From Aestuariivita boseongensis (lineage in GTDB: Bacteria; Pseudomonadota; Alphaproteobacteria; Rhodobacterales; Rhodobacteraceae): a DNA stretch of 64,000 bases. Positions 1 to 9,660 of this stretch are shown in pieces. The stretch's first letter is position 1. Every line of letters begins with the position of its first letter. Both the position numbers and the translations under genes were made by a program. The notes under the pieces were generated by a model. That model was not told the origin of the DNA. It made no database searches and saw nothing but the letters and a program-made list of their open reading frames with translations. The stretch covers positions 1 through 64,000 of the forward strand of contig NZ_JXYH01000017.1 in NCBI RefSeq assembly GCF_001262635.1, written 5' to 3'.

Positions 1-16
1 GTTCAGTTGGGGAGGC

Positions 17-700
17 TCAGCCATGCAATCGATTGATGAACTCATTCGCATCCTGGCGGCTGTACTGATCTATTGGCCGGTCTCCAAACCACTCAATGAA
101 CTGGTTCACGACTCGAATGCGATATTTACCAGCTGTTGTCGCCGGGTCCTCCTGACGTCGGCTTTGAAAATCTGAAAGGGCCTCCGACAGAAACACAGGC
201 CGTTTGGTGCCGTACAGCAAGTCTCCAGCGGCACGATGAACAGGTGGTAGGTAGTCTTCCCAAGGTGTCCGGTCTTGTCGCGCCTCGAATTCATCAGAAG
301 GCGCACCATACATCACCGCTGTTTCATGCAGGTGATCTGCGAAGAATTCCAAAGCGATTTCCAAGCCTTTGCGATTGCCGTCACCCGGTTTCAGATGGTT
401 AGCGCGGAGCAATTCCTCTGCAGCCTTGAGTTGCTCAGGACTGTACTCAAGACTTCCTGCTCGGCTCGCCTTCCACAGCGCGTCCTGTTGGATGGCATGG
501 CGATTGGCTTGGCGTACGGCTTCGTTCTTGTCCTTCGTCTTCAGCGAGAACATCAGCATCCCGGTCTTCTTGTCAGGATACAACCTGCGCACATCGTCAG
601 GGATACGACGGCGGAAGTAATACACACCGCCAGGTTTTTTCTGGTGGAGGTACTTAGCCAAGAGCGTGAAGGCTCCAAGTTCGAGGACCACAATGGACAT
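17..700 (-). pseudogene. tyrosine recombinase (phage-type integrase), truncated
   Basis: The N-terminal part resembles tyrosine recombinases of the DUF6538 type: a KYLHQKKPGGVYYFRRRIP-like opening, a lysine-rich arm region, then a SAM-like core-binding domain (around residues 170-225, with FIEWFGDRPI). The reading frame hits TGA at 17-19 just after FINRLHG, so the catalytic domain with the R-H-R-Y residues is not in this frame; family members are usually near 400 residues. I chose the ATG at 700 because AAAGGG lies just upstream; an in-frame GTG exists at 721. The gene follows the 3' end of a tRNA-Leu on the same strand, the normal place for an island integrase. It may be a frameshifted or nonsense-broken gene continuing left of the window; the 16 bases left cannot settle this. 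Confidence 0.72.
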
Positions 701-781
701 GTGTGCTACCCTTTGTGTCACCTCTACAGCAACAGGACAGCGTGTAAGTCATTGATCTTGTTCGAAAACTTGATTGAGACT

Positions 782-826
782 TGGTGCCCAGGAGAGGACT
801 CGAACCTCCACGTCCATACGGACACT
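782..826 (-). other. probable attachment site (tRNA 3' half)
   Basis: The 3' half of the tRNA-Leu, next to a same-strand recombinase gene, is where such integrases usually recombine. The second direct copy would lie left of position 1, so this is inferred from context and the exact repeat boundaries are unknown. Confidence 0.45.
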
Positions 827-868
827 AGCACCTGAAGCTAGCGCGTCTACCAATTCCGCCACCTGGGC
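782..868 (-). tRNA. tRNA-Leu(CAG)
   Basis: Read on the minus strand it folds as a class II tRNA: acceptor stem GCCCAGG pairs with CCTGGGC, a leucine-type D arm follows, the anticodon stem CTAGC/GCTAG encloses the loop TTCAGGT (anticodon CAG), then a long variable arm, a T arm with GGTTCGAGTCC, and an encoded ACCA end. It reads CUG codons. Its 3' half faces the integrase gene, so it is the likely attachment site of the element to the left. Confidence 0.95.
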
Positions 869-1049
869 AGGTGTCGTGAGCCGTGCGTTTAAGCCCAGCG
901 GCGGGGGGTGTCAAATGGATTCTTGGCCGTTTTTTCACATGGCTTGAAAAGGCACGCACAGAACACGGCGCGCGGCGTTTTTGCGCCTTGTTCCATGGGC
1001 GCTGCATCGCTAGACCTGACAGGAACTGAACGGCGACGAGGGTCTGGTC

Positions 1050-2030
1050 ATGTCTAAACTGGTCACGATTTACGGCGGGTCCGGATTTGTCGGACGTTAC
1101 ATTGCGCGGCGGATGGCCAAGGAAGGCTGGCGCGTGCGTGTTGCCGTTCGCAACCCGAACGAGGCGATTTTCGTCAAACCCTATGGCGTCGTTGGTCAGG
1201 TTGAGCCTGTTTTCTGCAATATCCGGGATGATGCATCGGTCGCTGCCGTCATGCAGGGCGCGGATGCGGTTGTGAATTGCGTGGGCATTCTGGCGCCGCA
1301 GGGCAAAAACACCTTTGACGCGGTTCAGGCCGAAGCGCCGGGCCGGATTGCCCGCATCGCCGCGCAGCACGGAATCACCCGGATGGTTCATGTTTCGGCC
1401 ATCGGGGCGGACAAGGGATCGCAAAGCGCCTACTCGCGTACCAAGGCTGAAGGCGAAGAGGCGGTTCTGGAGCATATGCCCGGTGCCGTGATCCTGCGCC
1501 CGTCGATCGTGTTCGGGCCCGAGGACCAGTTCTTCAACCGTTTTGCTTCGATGTCGCGGCTGGGTCCGATCCTGCCGGTTGTCGGGGCAGAGACGAAGTT
1601 TCAGCCGGTCTATGTGGATGACGTGGCTCAGGCCGCCGTCATGGGCGTTCTGGGCCAGGCCGAGGCCGGGATTTACGAACTGGGTGGGCCTGATGTGAAC
1701 ACCTTCCGCGAATTGATGAAAGAGATGCTGCAGGTTATTCGCCGCCGCCGGATGGTGGTGAACATCCCCTTCTGGATCGCGCGCATCATGGGCGGTGTAT
1801 TTGACGTGGTGAACAAGATCTCTCTGGGTCTGATCCCTGCGCAGATCACTCTGGATCAGGTGCGTAACCTGGCCAAGGACAACGTGGTGTCGCCGGGCGC
1901 CAGAGGCTTTGCCGACCTGGGTATTCATCCCACGGCGCTGGAAGCGGTTCTGCCGGAATATCTGTGGCGGTTCCGTCCTTCGGGGCAGTATGACGCGATC
2001 AAGGAAAGCGCCAAGAACCTGCGGGCCTGA
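1050..2030 (+). CDS. NDUFA9-like NAD(P)-binding protein (complex I accessory type)
   Basis: A 326-residue atypical short-chain dehydrogenase. The Rossmann motif [13 protein letters not shown] stands at residues 9-21, and NCVGIL and the [24 protein letters not shown] segment follow, as in the complex I NDUFA9 family of alphaproteobacteria. In mitochondria the orthologue binds NADPH at the hydrophilic/membrane arm junction of NADH:quinone oxidoreductase; a similar role here is inferred. The start ATG is preceded by GACGAGGGT. It converges with uppP and the two stop codons abut. It could instead be a free-standing epimerase-like enzyme. Confidence 0.85.
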   Translation: MSKLVTIYGGSGFVGRYIARRMAKEGWRVRVAVRNPNEAIFVKPYGVVGQVEPVFCNIRDDASVAAVMQGADAVVNCVGILAPQGKNTFDAVQAEAPGRIARIAAQHGITRMVHVSAIGADKGSQSAYSRTKAEGEEAVLEHMPGAVILRPSIVFGPEDQFFNRFASMSRLGPILPVVGAETKFQPVYVDDVAQAAVMGVLGQAEAGIYELGGPDVNTFRELMKEMLQVIRRRRMVVNIPFWIARIMGGVFDVVNKISLGLIPAQITLDQVRNLAKDNVVSPGARGFADLGIHPTALEAVLPEYLWRFRPSGQYDAIKESAKNLRA

Positions 2031-2834
2031 TCAGCTGTAGGCGACGACCAGCAGGATCAGCCCCAGCACCACGCGGTAGATCACGTAAGGCGTGAAGCTG
2101 ACCGTGCGCAGCAGGCGCATCATGATCCCCAAGGCAAGCAGGGCCGCGACAAAGGCGAACGCGGCGGCGATAGCCCCGTCGCGCGCGGCGGCCATATCGG
2201 CATGGATCGCGACATCCGCCCCCAGCACTACGCCCGATGCCAGGATTGTCGGGATCGACATCAGCATTGCCAGTTTTGCCGAGTCATGGCGGGCATAGCC
2301 CAGCTGCCGCGCCGCGCTGATCGTAATGCCTGACCGCGATGTGCCGGGGATCAGCGCCACGGCCTGCCAGAGGCCCATGATGGCGGCGTGCTTGATGCTC
2401 CAGCGGTTGGCGGTGCGCTCCTGTTTGCCGGTCTGGTCGGCCCAGTAGAGGTAGATGCCGAAAATCAGCATCGTCCACCCGATGACGGCAGTGGATCGCA
2501 GCGCATCGTTCAGCCCGGTCAGGTGAAGCAAGAGGCCCAGAAGAACCACTGGCACGGTCGCAATCGCAAGGCACAGGGCCAGGAACGCGCCGGGGGTGTC
2601 GACCTTGCCACGCAGCAGGCGGGCGGTGCCGGCAAGGGCCACTTTGACATCTGCCCAGAAGAACAGGATCACCGCCAAAAGCGTGCCCACATGCACTGCG
2701 ACGTCGATCACGACGCCCTGATCTTCAAGCCCGGTAAGGTTGGGTAAAAGAATCAGGTGACCCGAGGAAGAGACCGGCAGAAATTCGGTCACGCCCTGTA
2801 TGACGGCGATAAGGATCAACTGAAACAGGGGCAT
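2031..2834 (-). CDS. uppP: undecaprenyl-diphosphatase
   Basis: A 267-residue integral membrane protein of the BacA/UppP family. It dephosphorylates undecaprenyl diphosphate at the membrane so that the lipid carrier for peptidoglycan and O-antigen can be reused. The family signatures are clear: GVTEFLPVSSSGHLIL near residues 14-29 with Glu17 and His26, and PGTSRSGITI near residue 165. Several hydrophobic helices cover the rest, and the length is typical. It is divergent from gltD, sharing a 246-bp intergenic region that carries an inverted ATTTAGGT repeat. Confidence 0.95.
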   Translation of the reverse strand: MPLFQLILIAVIQGVTEFLPVSSSGHLILLPNLTGLEDQGVVIDVAVHVGTLLAVILFFWADVKVALAGTARLLRGKVDTPGAFLALCLAIATVPVVLLGLLLHLTGLNDALRSTAVIGWTMLIFGIYLYWADQTGKQERTANRWSIKHAAIMGLWQAVALIPGTSRSGITISAARQLGYARHDSAKLAMLMSIPTILASGVVLGADVAIHADMAAARDGAIAAAFAFVAALLALGIMMRLLRTVSFTPYVIYRVVLGLILLVVAYS

Positions 2835-2907
2835 GAACGTGTCGAATCGCCGGAACAGTGAGAGGGTGCTCCCGGTATAAGTGCCCGGTTTCGAAAGGAA
2901 AGACAGT

Positions 2908-2989
2908 ATTTAGGTCCGGAGTGATACCTAAATTTACTGCATTGCAGCATAAGCAGTAGCTGGATTTGGCCGAAAATCGTAATTTAGGT
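2908..2989. promoter_or_regulatory. three ATTTAGGT boxes in the uppP/gltD divergent region
   Basis: ATTTAGGT (2908-2915) and its exact reverse complement ACCTAAAT (2926-2933) form an 8-bp inverted repeat with a 10-bp spacer. A third copy, ATTTAGGT, lies at 2982-2989, 74 bp from the first, close to seven helical turns. This looks like an operator plus an auxiliary site in the gltD (or uppP) promoter. No regulator is identified. Confidence 0.5.
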
Positions 2990-3080
2990 CAGTACAATTG
3001 ACTTTTATATTGCGCAGACTTCCTCTAAACAGCGGCGACGCGCGTTGGGCGTGGATTTTCTTTGGATTGGGAGTGGGCTC

Positions 3081-4538
3081 GTGGCCAAGCAACCTATGCT
3101 GAAATTCGTGACGGTTGAGCGGGATATGCCTGAGAAGCGGGACGCGTCTTCGCGCAAAGAGGATTTCCACGAGATTTATGCAGAGTACGCAGACGCCAAG
3201 GCCAAGGAACAGGCCGCGCGCTGCAGCCAATGCGGCGTGCCCTATTGCCAGTCGCATTGCCCGCTGCATAACAACATTCCCGACTGGCTGCGCCTGACCG
3301 CCGAAGGCCGTCTGAAGGAGGCCTATGAAATCAGCCAGGCCACCAACACCTTCCCCGAGATCTGTGGCCGCATCTGCCCGCAGGATCGTCTGTGCGAAGG
3401 CAATTGCGTGATCGAACAATCCGGCCACGGCACCGTCACCATCGGGTCGGTGGAAAAATACATCACCGACACCGCCTGGGAAGAAGGCTGGGTGCTGCCT
3501 GCGGCACCCGCCCGGGAACGGACCGAAAGCGTCGGCATTATTGGTGCGGGCCCTGGCGGTCTCGCGGCCGCCGATGTGCTGCGCCGGGCCGGCGTGCAGG
3601 TCACCGTCTATGACCGCTATGACCGGGGCGGCGGGTTGATGACCTATGGCATTCCCGGTTTCAAACTGGAAAAAGACGTTGTCATGCGCCGGATGGAGCA
3701 GTTGGAGCAGGGCGGCGTCGTGTTTGAGTTGAACTGCGACGTGGACGCCGACGTGTTCGCCACGATCCGGGCCGAGCATGATGCGGTGATCATCGCCACC
3801 GGGGTCTATAAATCACGGGATCTGGACCTGCATGGCGCAGATGCCGATGGCGTGGAAAAGGCGATCGAATACCTGACCGCCAGCAACCGCAAAAGCTTTG
3901 GCGACGCGGTGCCGGAATTCGACGGCGGCCGCCTGAACGCTGAAGGTAAGCGCGTGGTTGTCATCGGTGGTGGGGATACCGCGATGGACTGTGTGCGCAC
4001 GGCGATCCGTCAGGGCGCGGAAAGCGTGAAGTGCCTCTATCGTCGCGACCGGGCGAATATGCCGGGGTCGCAGCGCGAGGTCGCCAATGCCGAGGAAGAG
4101 GGCGTGATCTTTGAATGGCTGAGCGCGCCGAGTGGCTTTGTGACCGAGCTGAGCGATGCTGCCGAGGGTGCTGCCAAAGTGACCGGTGTGAAGGTACAGA
4201 AAATGCGCCTGGGCGCGCCGGATGCCACGGGCCGTCAGGCGCCTGAGCTGATCGAAGGATCGGAATACGTGGAAGAAGCCGATCTGGTGATCAAGGCGCT
4301 GGGCTTCGAACCCGAAGACCTGCCGCAGATGTTTGGCGAGCCTGAGCTGACCGTGACCCGCTGGGGCACCATCAAGGCCGAATTCACCACCGGCAAGACC
4401 GCGCTGCCCGGCGTGTATGCCGTGGGTGATATCGTGCGCGGTGCGTCGCTGGTTGTGTGGGCCATTCGCGACGGGCGTGACTGTGCCGACGCGATCCTGA
4501 CGGACCTGGGTGTGACCACAGCCATCGCGGCGGAGTGA
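3081..4538 (+). CDS. gltD: glutamate synthase (NADPH) small subunit
   Basis: A 485-residue beta subunit of GOGAT. It takes electrons from NADPH through FAD and passes them via Fe-S centres to GltB, which makes two glutamates from glutamine and 2-oxoglutarate. Visible parts: N-terminal Fe-S cysteines (C48, C51, C56, C60 and a second set around CGRICPQDRLCEGNC), an FAD Rossmann motif GAGPGGLAAADVLRRAG, an NADPH motif GGGDTAMDCVRTA, and a C-terminal GDIVRGASLVVWAI FAD segment. I prefer the GTG start at 3081, giving MAKQPMLKF, which resembles relatives; a GTG at 3045 would add 12 residues of unlikely sequence. It leads an operon with a GFA gene and gltB, an order with the small subunit first. Confidence 0.95.
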   Translation: MAKQPMLKFVTVERDMPEKRDASSRKEDFHEIYAEYADAKAKEQAARCSQCGVPYCQSHCPLHNNIPDWLRLTAEGRLKEAYEISQATNTFPEICGRICPQDRLCEGNCVIEQSGHGTVTIGSVEKYITDTAWEEGWVLPAAPARERTESVGIIGAGPGGLAAADVLRRAGVQVTVYDRYDRGGGLMTYGIPGFKLEKDVVMRRMEQLEQGGVVFELNCDVDADVFATIRAEHDAVIIATGVYKSRDLDLHGADADGVEKAIEYLTASNRKSFGDAVPEFDGGRLNAEGKRVVVIGGGDTAMDCVRTAIRQGAESVKCLYRRDRANMPGSQREVANAEEEGVIFEWLSAPSGFVTELSDAAEGAAKVTGVKVQKMRLGAPDATGRQAPELIEGSEYVEEADLVIKALGFEPEDLPQMFGEPELTVTRWGTIKAEFTTGKTALPGVYAVGDIVRGASLVVWAIRDGRDCADAILTDLGVTTAIAAE

Positions 4539-4549
4539 GCGAAAAACAG

Positions 4550-4601
4550 GTGTACGACATATGTGCACAACCTGTGCACAGCGCGCGCACCTAGAACACA
4601 T
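4550..4601. repeat. 11-bp phased GTGCAC array after gltD
   Basis: GTGCAC-like hexamers start at 4563, 4574 and 4585 (GTGCAC, GTGCAC, GCGCAC), exactly 11 bp apart, with a GTGTAC at 4550 (13 bp before) and a weak ACACAT further on. The best unit is GTGCACAACCT. The same unit and the same 11-bp period recur at 50761-50811. It sits in the gltD-GFA intergenic space, so it could bind a protein on one DNA face or act in the transcript. Confidence 0.6.
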
Positions 4602-4672
4602 ACGGACCGGGTGACCCGGCAGACGCATAAGTCAGCCAGGCTGCCCTAAACGAACAACGGACGATTAACGAA

Positions 4673-5116
4673 GTGACCCAAGCGGACGGCAATCAGATCA
4701 CTGGCCAGTGCCTGTGCGGCGCGGTTCAGGTTTCGGCCCGGCTGGGCCTGCCCCATCTGCGGGCCTGTCATTGCGACATGTGTCGCCGGCATACAGGGTC
4801 AATGTTTATGTCCATTCAGGCTGAACAGGGATCGGTTCAGGCGACCGGCCCGGTAAAGAGATTCGTATCCTCGGAATGGGCGGCGCGGTGCTTCTGCGAA
4901 ACATGTGGCAGCACCCTTTGGTACGAGATTCCCGAAGCCAACGAGATCAATCTGGCGGCTGGCCTTTTTCCCGATGCAGCAGGTCAGACACTGAGTATGG
5001 AATTTTTCATCGACCGGAAACCGCAGGGCTATGCCCTGACCGGCGATCACACACGCCTGACAGCGGACGAGACAATCGCGCTGTTTGCCCCCTCGGATGA
5101 AGGAGAAAGCCAATGA
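4673..5116 (+). CDS. GFA / CENP-V family zinc protein
   Basis: A 147-residue protein of the glutathione-dependent formaldehyde-activating (GFA) fold. It has the zinc cysteines of the family: CLCGAV near residue 14, CHCDMCRRHTGS near residue 34, and CFCETCGST near residue 80. True formaldehyde-activating enzymes help form S-hydroxymethylglutathione, but most family members have unknown substrates, so no reaction is claimed. The start is a GTG with no strong ribosome site. Its stop overlaps the gltB start (AATGA), which suggests translational coupling inside the glutamate synthase operon. Confidence 0.8.
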   Translation: MTQADGNQITGQCLCGAVQVSARLGLPHLRACHCDMCRRHTGSMFMSIQAEQGSVQATGPVKRFVSSEWAARCFCETCGSTLWYEIPEANEINLAAGLFPDAAGQTLSMEFFIDRKPQGYALTGDHTRLTADETIALFAPSDEGESQ

Positions 5117-8100
5117 CGAAGTTTGACGCAAGCTGGGCCGCTGCCGAGGAAGCCAAGCGCAAATGGATGGCTGAAAACGGGATGTATTCCGAGGCGGAAG
5201 AGCATTCTTCCTGCGGTGTGGGCCTTGTTGTGTCCATCGACGGAAAGAAAAGCCGCAAGGTGGTAGAAAACGGCATTCAGGCGCTGAAGGCGGTCTGGCA
5301 CCGGGGTGCGGTGGATGCCGACGGCAAGACCGGTGACGGCGCGGGCATTCACGTGCAGATCCCGGTCAATTTCTTCTATGACCAGATCGAACGCACGGGC
5401 CACAAGCCCAAGAAGGATCGTCTGATCGCCGTGGGTCAGGTGTTTCTGCCGCGCACGAATTTCGGGGCGCAGGAAACCTGCCGGACCATCGTGGAAACCG
5501 AAGTGCTGCGCATGGGTCATTACATCTATGGCTGGCGGCATGTGCCGGTGAATGTCGACGTGCTGGGCGACAAGGCCAACGCGACCCGTCCCGAGATCGA
5601 ACAGATCCTGATTTCAAACTCGAAAGACATCGGCGAGGAGGAGTTCGAGCGCGAGCTTTACGTGATCCGTCGCCGCATCGAAAAGGCTGCGGCTGCAGCG
5701 GGTGTTGCGGGCCTTTACATCGCGTCGCTGTCGTGCCGGTCGATCATCTATAAAGGCATGATGCTGGCCGAACAGGTGGGCGAATTTTACCCCGACCTGA
5801 TGGACGAGCGGTTCGAGAGCGCCTTTGCGATCTATCACCAGCGCTATTCGACCAACACCTTCCCGCAATGGTGGCTGGCGCAGCCCTTCCGGATGCTTGC
5901 GCATAACGGTGAGATCAACACGCTGAAGGGCAACGTCAACTGGATGAAAAGCCATGAGATCCGCATGGCATCGGGCACCTTTGGCGACATGGCGGACGAC
6001 ATCAAGCCGATCATCCCCGGCGGTGCGTCGGATTCGGCGGCTCTGGATGCGGTGTTCGAGGTGCTGGTGCGCGCGGGCCGGAATGCGCCCATGGCCAAGA
6101 CGATGCTGGTGCCGGAATCGTGGTCGAAACAGGCGGTGGAACTGCCGCAGGCCTGGCGGGACATGTATTCCTATTGCAACTCGGTGATGGAGCCGTGGGA
6201 CGGCCCCGCCGCATTGGCGATGACCGATGGGCGGTGGGTCTGTGCTGGTCTGGACCGGAACGGGTTGCGGCCCATGCGCTATGTCGTGACCGGTGACGGG
6301 CTGCTGATCGCCGGGTCCGAGGCCGGGATGGTGCCCGTGAACGAGGCCGTGGTGCGGGAAAAAGGCGCGCTGGGTCCGGGGCAGATGATTGCCGTGGACA
6401 TGGAGCAAGGGAACCTGTTCCACGATGTGGAGATCAAGGACAAGCTGGCCGCCGCGCAGCCCTTTGGCGAGTGGGTCGAGAAGATCAACGAGATGGACGA
6501 AGAACTGTCCAGCGTCGATGAAAAGCCGATCTTCTCGGGCGCGGAACTGCGCAAGCGGCAGATCGCAGCCGGATACACCATCGAAGAGCTTGAGCAGATC
6601 CTGGCGCCGATGGCAGAGGATGCGAAGGAAACGTTGGCCTCGATGGGCGATGACACGCCGTCGGCGGTGCTGTCGAAGATGTATCGCCCGCTGAGCCATT
6701 TCTTCCGGCAGAACTTCAGCCAGGTGACGAACCCGCCGATCGACAGTTTGCGCGAATACCGCGTGATGAGTCTGAAAACACGGTTCGGCAACCTGAAGAA
6801 CGTGCTGGACGAGGACAGCTCGCAGACCGAGATCATCGTGGTTGACAGCCCCTTTGTGGGCAACGCGCAGTGGGACAAGCTGGTCGAGGCGTTCAACGCA
6901 CCGCTGGTGGAAATCGACTGTACCTTCAAGCCGGGCGAAGGCGCGCTGCGTGATGAGCTGCAGCGCATCCGGTCGGAAGCTGAAGACGCAGTGCGGTCGG
7001 GTGCCGGGCATATCCTGCTGACCGATCAGCATTCGGGGCCCGACAAGGTGGCGATGCCGATGATCCTGGCGACATCGGCGGTGCACAGCCATCTGACGCG
7101 CAAGGGTCTGCGGACCTTCTGTTCGCTGAACGTGCGGTCGGCGGAATGTATCGATCCGCATTACTTTGCCGTTCTGATCGGCTGTGGTGCGACCGTGGTG
7201 AACGCTTATCTGGCCGAGGATTCGCTGGCGGATCGGATCGAACGGGGCCTGCTAGACATGTCCCTGACCGAGGCGGTCGCGCGCTATCGCGAGGCGATTG
7301 ACCAGGGTCTTTTGAAGATCATGGCGAAGATGGGGATTTCGGTTGTCTCGTCCTATCGCGGAGGCCTGAATTTCGAGGCCGTGGGTCTGAGCCGCGCGAT
7401 GGTGGCAGAGTATTTCCCCGGCATGACCAGCCGGATTTCCGGCATCGGGATCATGGGCATCCAGCGCAAGGCCGAGGAAATCCACGCCAAGGGCTGGACC
7501 AGCGGACTGGACGTGCTGCCCATCGGCGGTTTCTACAAAGCGCGGAAATCGGGTGAAACGCATGCCTGGGAAGCCACGTCGATGCATATGATGCAGATGG
7601 CGTGCAACAAGGCCTCGTACGAGCTGTGGAAGCAGTATTCGGCCAAGATGCGATCGAACCCGCCGATCCATCTGCGTGACCTTTTGGATATCAAGCCGCT
7701 GGGCAAGCCCGTGCCTTTGGAAGAGGTGGAAAGCATCACCGCAATCCGCAAACGGTTTGTCACGCCGGGCATGTCGCTGGGCGCGCTGAGCCCCGAGGCG
7801 CACAAGACGCTCAACGTGGCGATGAACCGGATTGGCGCGAAATCGGATTCCGGCGAAGGCGGGGAAGATCCGGCGCATTTCGTGCCCGAGCCCAATGGCG
7901 ACAACCCGTCGGCGAAGATCAAGCAGGTGGCGTCGGGCCGGTTCGGTGTGACCGCCGAATACCTGAACCATTGTGAAGAGCTTGAGATCAAGGTCGCCCA
8001 GGGCGCCAAGCCCGGTGAGGGCGGTCAGTTGCCCGGCATGAAGGTCACCGACCTGATCGCGCGGCTGCGTCACTCGACCAAGGGGGTGACGCTGATCAGC

Positions 8101-9645
8101 CCGCCGCCGCACCACGATATCTATTCGATCGAGGATCTGGCACAGCTGATCTATGACCTGAAACAGATCAACCCGCGCTGTAAGGTGACGGTGAAGCTGG
8201 TGGCCTCAAGCGGTGTTGGCACGATTGCGGCCGGCGTGGCCAAGGCCAAGGCGGATATTATCCTGATTTCCGGCCATAACGGGGGCACGGGTGCCTCGCC
8301 TGCGACGTCGATCAAATATGCGGGCCTCCCATGGGAGATGGGCCTGACCGAGGCGCATCAGGTTCTGGCGATGAACAACCTGCGTGACCGCGTGACCCTG
8401 CGGACCGATGGCGGCCTGCGCACCGGCCGCGACATCGTCATGGCCGCAATGATGGGGGCCGAGGAATATGGCATCGGAACCGCCGCGCTGATCGCAATGG
8501 GTTGCATCATGGTGCGTCAGTGCCAGTCGAACACCTGCCCTGTGGGCGTGTGTACCCAGGACGAAAGCCTGCGCGCCAAGTTCACCGGTACGGCAGACAA
8601 GGTGGTAAACCTGATCACCTTCTATGCGCAGGAAGTGCGGGAAATCCTCGCCTCCATCGGGGCGCGGTCGCTGGATGACGTGATCGGACGGGCGGATCTG
8701 TTGGCGCAGGTGTCGCGCGGGTCCGCGCATCTGGACGATCTGGACCTGAACCCGATGCTGATCACGGTCGATGGGGCCAAAGACATCGTCTATGACCGTG
8801 GCAAGAAGCGCAACAAGGTGCCCCACACTCTGGACGCCGAGATCGTGCGCGACGCGCATCGCTTCCTTGAGGATGGTGAGAAGATGCAGCTGTCTTATGC
8901 GGTGCAGAATACGCACCGGACTGTGGGCACGCGCACATCCAGCCACATCGTGCAGAATTTCGGGATGCGCAACGCGCTGCAGCCCGATCACCTGACGGTG
9001 AAGCTGCAGGGATCGGCCGGCCAGTCTTTGGGTGCTTTCGCGGCGCCGGGTCTGAAGCTGGAAGTTTCCGGCGATGCCAACGACTATGTCGGCAAGGGCC
9101 TGTCGGGGGGCATCATCACGGTGCGTCCGCCGATGGCATCCCCGCTGAAGGCAGATGACAACACGATCATCGGCAACACCGTGCTTTATGGCGCGACGGA
9201 CGGCTATCTGTTTGCGGCAGGCCGGGCCGGCGAACGGTTTGCCGTGCGGAATTCAGGCGCGAAGGTGGTGGTCGAAGGCTGCGGATCGAACGGCTGTGAA
9301 TACATGACTGGCGGCGTTGCCGTGATCCTTGGCGATATCGGGGCCAACTTTGGTGCCGGGATGACAGGGGGGATGGCGTATCTATACGATCCGGACGGCA
9401 AGGCCGAGATGCTGATGAACATGGAAACGCTGGTGACCTGCCCGGTCACGGTGGATCACTGGGAAAACCAGCTGAAAGGCCTGATCGAACGCCATGCGCA
9501 AGAGACGCTAAGCCGGAAGGCCGCCGATATCTTGCAGCATTGGGATATCGAGAAAGCAAACTTCCTGCAGGTCTGCCCGAAAGAGATGCTGGTGCACCTG
9601 CCTGCGCCCCTTGGCATCGAAGAAAAGGCCGTGCCAGCAGAATGA
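5113..9645 (+). CDS. gltB: glutamate synthase (NADPH) large subunit
   Basis: A 1510-residue alpha subunit of GOGAT. The class II glutamine amidotransferase nucleophile is Cys34 in SSCGVGL, so a 33-residue propeptide is probably cleaved. The central domain and the FMN-binding synthase domain follow (ISGHNGGTGASP near residue 1055). The 3Fe-4S cysteine cluster, CIMVRQCQSNTCPVGVC, is near residues 1131-1147, and a C-terminal GXGXG beta-helix domain ends the protein. Ammonia from glutamine is channelled to 2-oxoglutarate at FMN. The ribosome site AAGGAG lies 8 bases before the ATG. A strong terminator follows. Confidence 0.97.
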   Translation: MTKFDASWAAAEEAKRKWMAENGMYSEAEEHSSCGVGLVVSIDGKKSRKVVENGIQALKAVWHRGAVDADGKTGDGAGIHVQIPVNFFYDQIERTGHKPKKDRLIAVGQVFLPRTNFGAQETCRTIVETEVLRMGHYIYGWRHVPVNVDVLGDKANATRPEIEQILISNSKDIGEEEFERELYVIRRRIEKAAAAAGVAGLYIASLSCRSIIYKGMMLAEQVGEFYPDLMDERFESAFAIYHQRYSTNTFPQWWLAQPFRMLAHNGEINTLKGNVNWMKSHEIRMASGTFGDMADDIKPIIPGGASDSAALDAVFEVLVRAGRNAPMAKTMLVPESWSKQAVELPQAWRDMYSYCNSVMEPWDGPAALAMTDGRWVCAGLDRNGLRPMRYVVTGDGLLIAGSEAGMVPVNEAVVREKGALGPGQMIAVDMEQGNLFHDVEIKDKLAAAQPFGEWVEKINEMDEELSSVDEKPIFSGAELRKRQIAAGYTIEELEQILAPMAEDAKETLASMGDDTPSAVLSKMYRPLSHFFRQNFSQVTNPPIDSLREYRVMSLKTRFGNLKNVLDEDSSQTEIIVVDSPFVGNAQWDKLVEAFNAPLVEIDCTFKPGEGALRDELQRIRSEAEDAVRSGAGHILLTDQHSGPDKVAMPMILATSAVHSHLTRKGLRTFCSLNVRSAECIDPHYFAVLIGCGATVVNAYLAEDSLADRIERGLLDMSLTEAVARYREAIDQGLLKIMAKMGISVVSSYRGGLNFEAVGLSRAMVAEYFPGMTSRISGIGIMGIQRKAEEIHAKGWTSGLDVLPIGGFYKARKSGETHAWEATSMHMMQMACNKASYELWKQYSAKMRSNPPIHLRDLLDIKPLGKPVPLEEVESITAIRKRFVTPGMSLGALSPEAHKTLNVAMNRIGAKSDSGEGGEDPAHFVPEPNGDNPSAKIKQVASGRFGVTAEYLNHCEELEIKVAQGAKPGEGGQLPGMKVTDLIARLRHSTKGVTLISPPPHHDIYSIEDLAQLIYDLKQINPRCKVTVKLVASSGVGTIAAGVAKAKADIILISGHNGGTGASPATSIKYAGLPWEMGLTEAHQVLAMNNLRDRVTLRTDGGLRTGRDIVMAAMMGAEEYGIGTAALIAMGCIMVRQCQSNTCPVGVCTQDESLRAKFTGTADKVVNLITFYAQEVREILASIGARSLDDVIGRADLLAQVSRGSAHLDDLDLNPMLITVDGAKDIVYDRGKKRNKVPHTLDAEIVRDAHRFLEDGEKMQLSYAVQNTHRTVGTRTSSHIVQNFGMRNALQPDHLTVKLQGSAGQSLGAFAAPGLKLEVSGDANDYVGKGLSGGIITVRPPMASPLKADDNTIIGNTVLYGATDGYLFAAGRAGERFAVRNSGAKVVVEGCGSNGCEYMTGGVAVILGDIGANFGAGMTGGMAYLYDPDGKAEMLMNMETLVTCPVTVDHWENQLKGLIERHAQETLSRKAADILQHWDIEKANFLQVCPKEMLVHLPAPLGIEEKAVPAE

Positions 9646-9660
9646 TGCATAGCTAACGCA

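Noticed and set aside
4563-4580. GTGCAC-N5-GTGCAC as an NtrC site
   Set aside because: The half sites resemble NtrC (TGCAC...GTGCA), but NtrC sites have a 7-bp centre, here it is 5, and the array continues at 11 bp.
5614-7161. 515-codon minus-strand ORF across gltB
   Set aside because: Antisense to a clearly conserved gene; the length comes from high GC.
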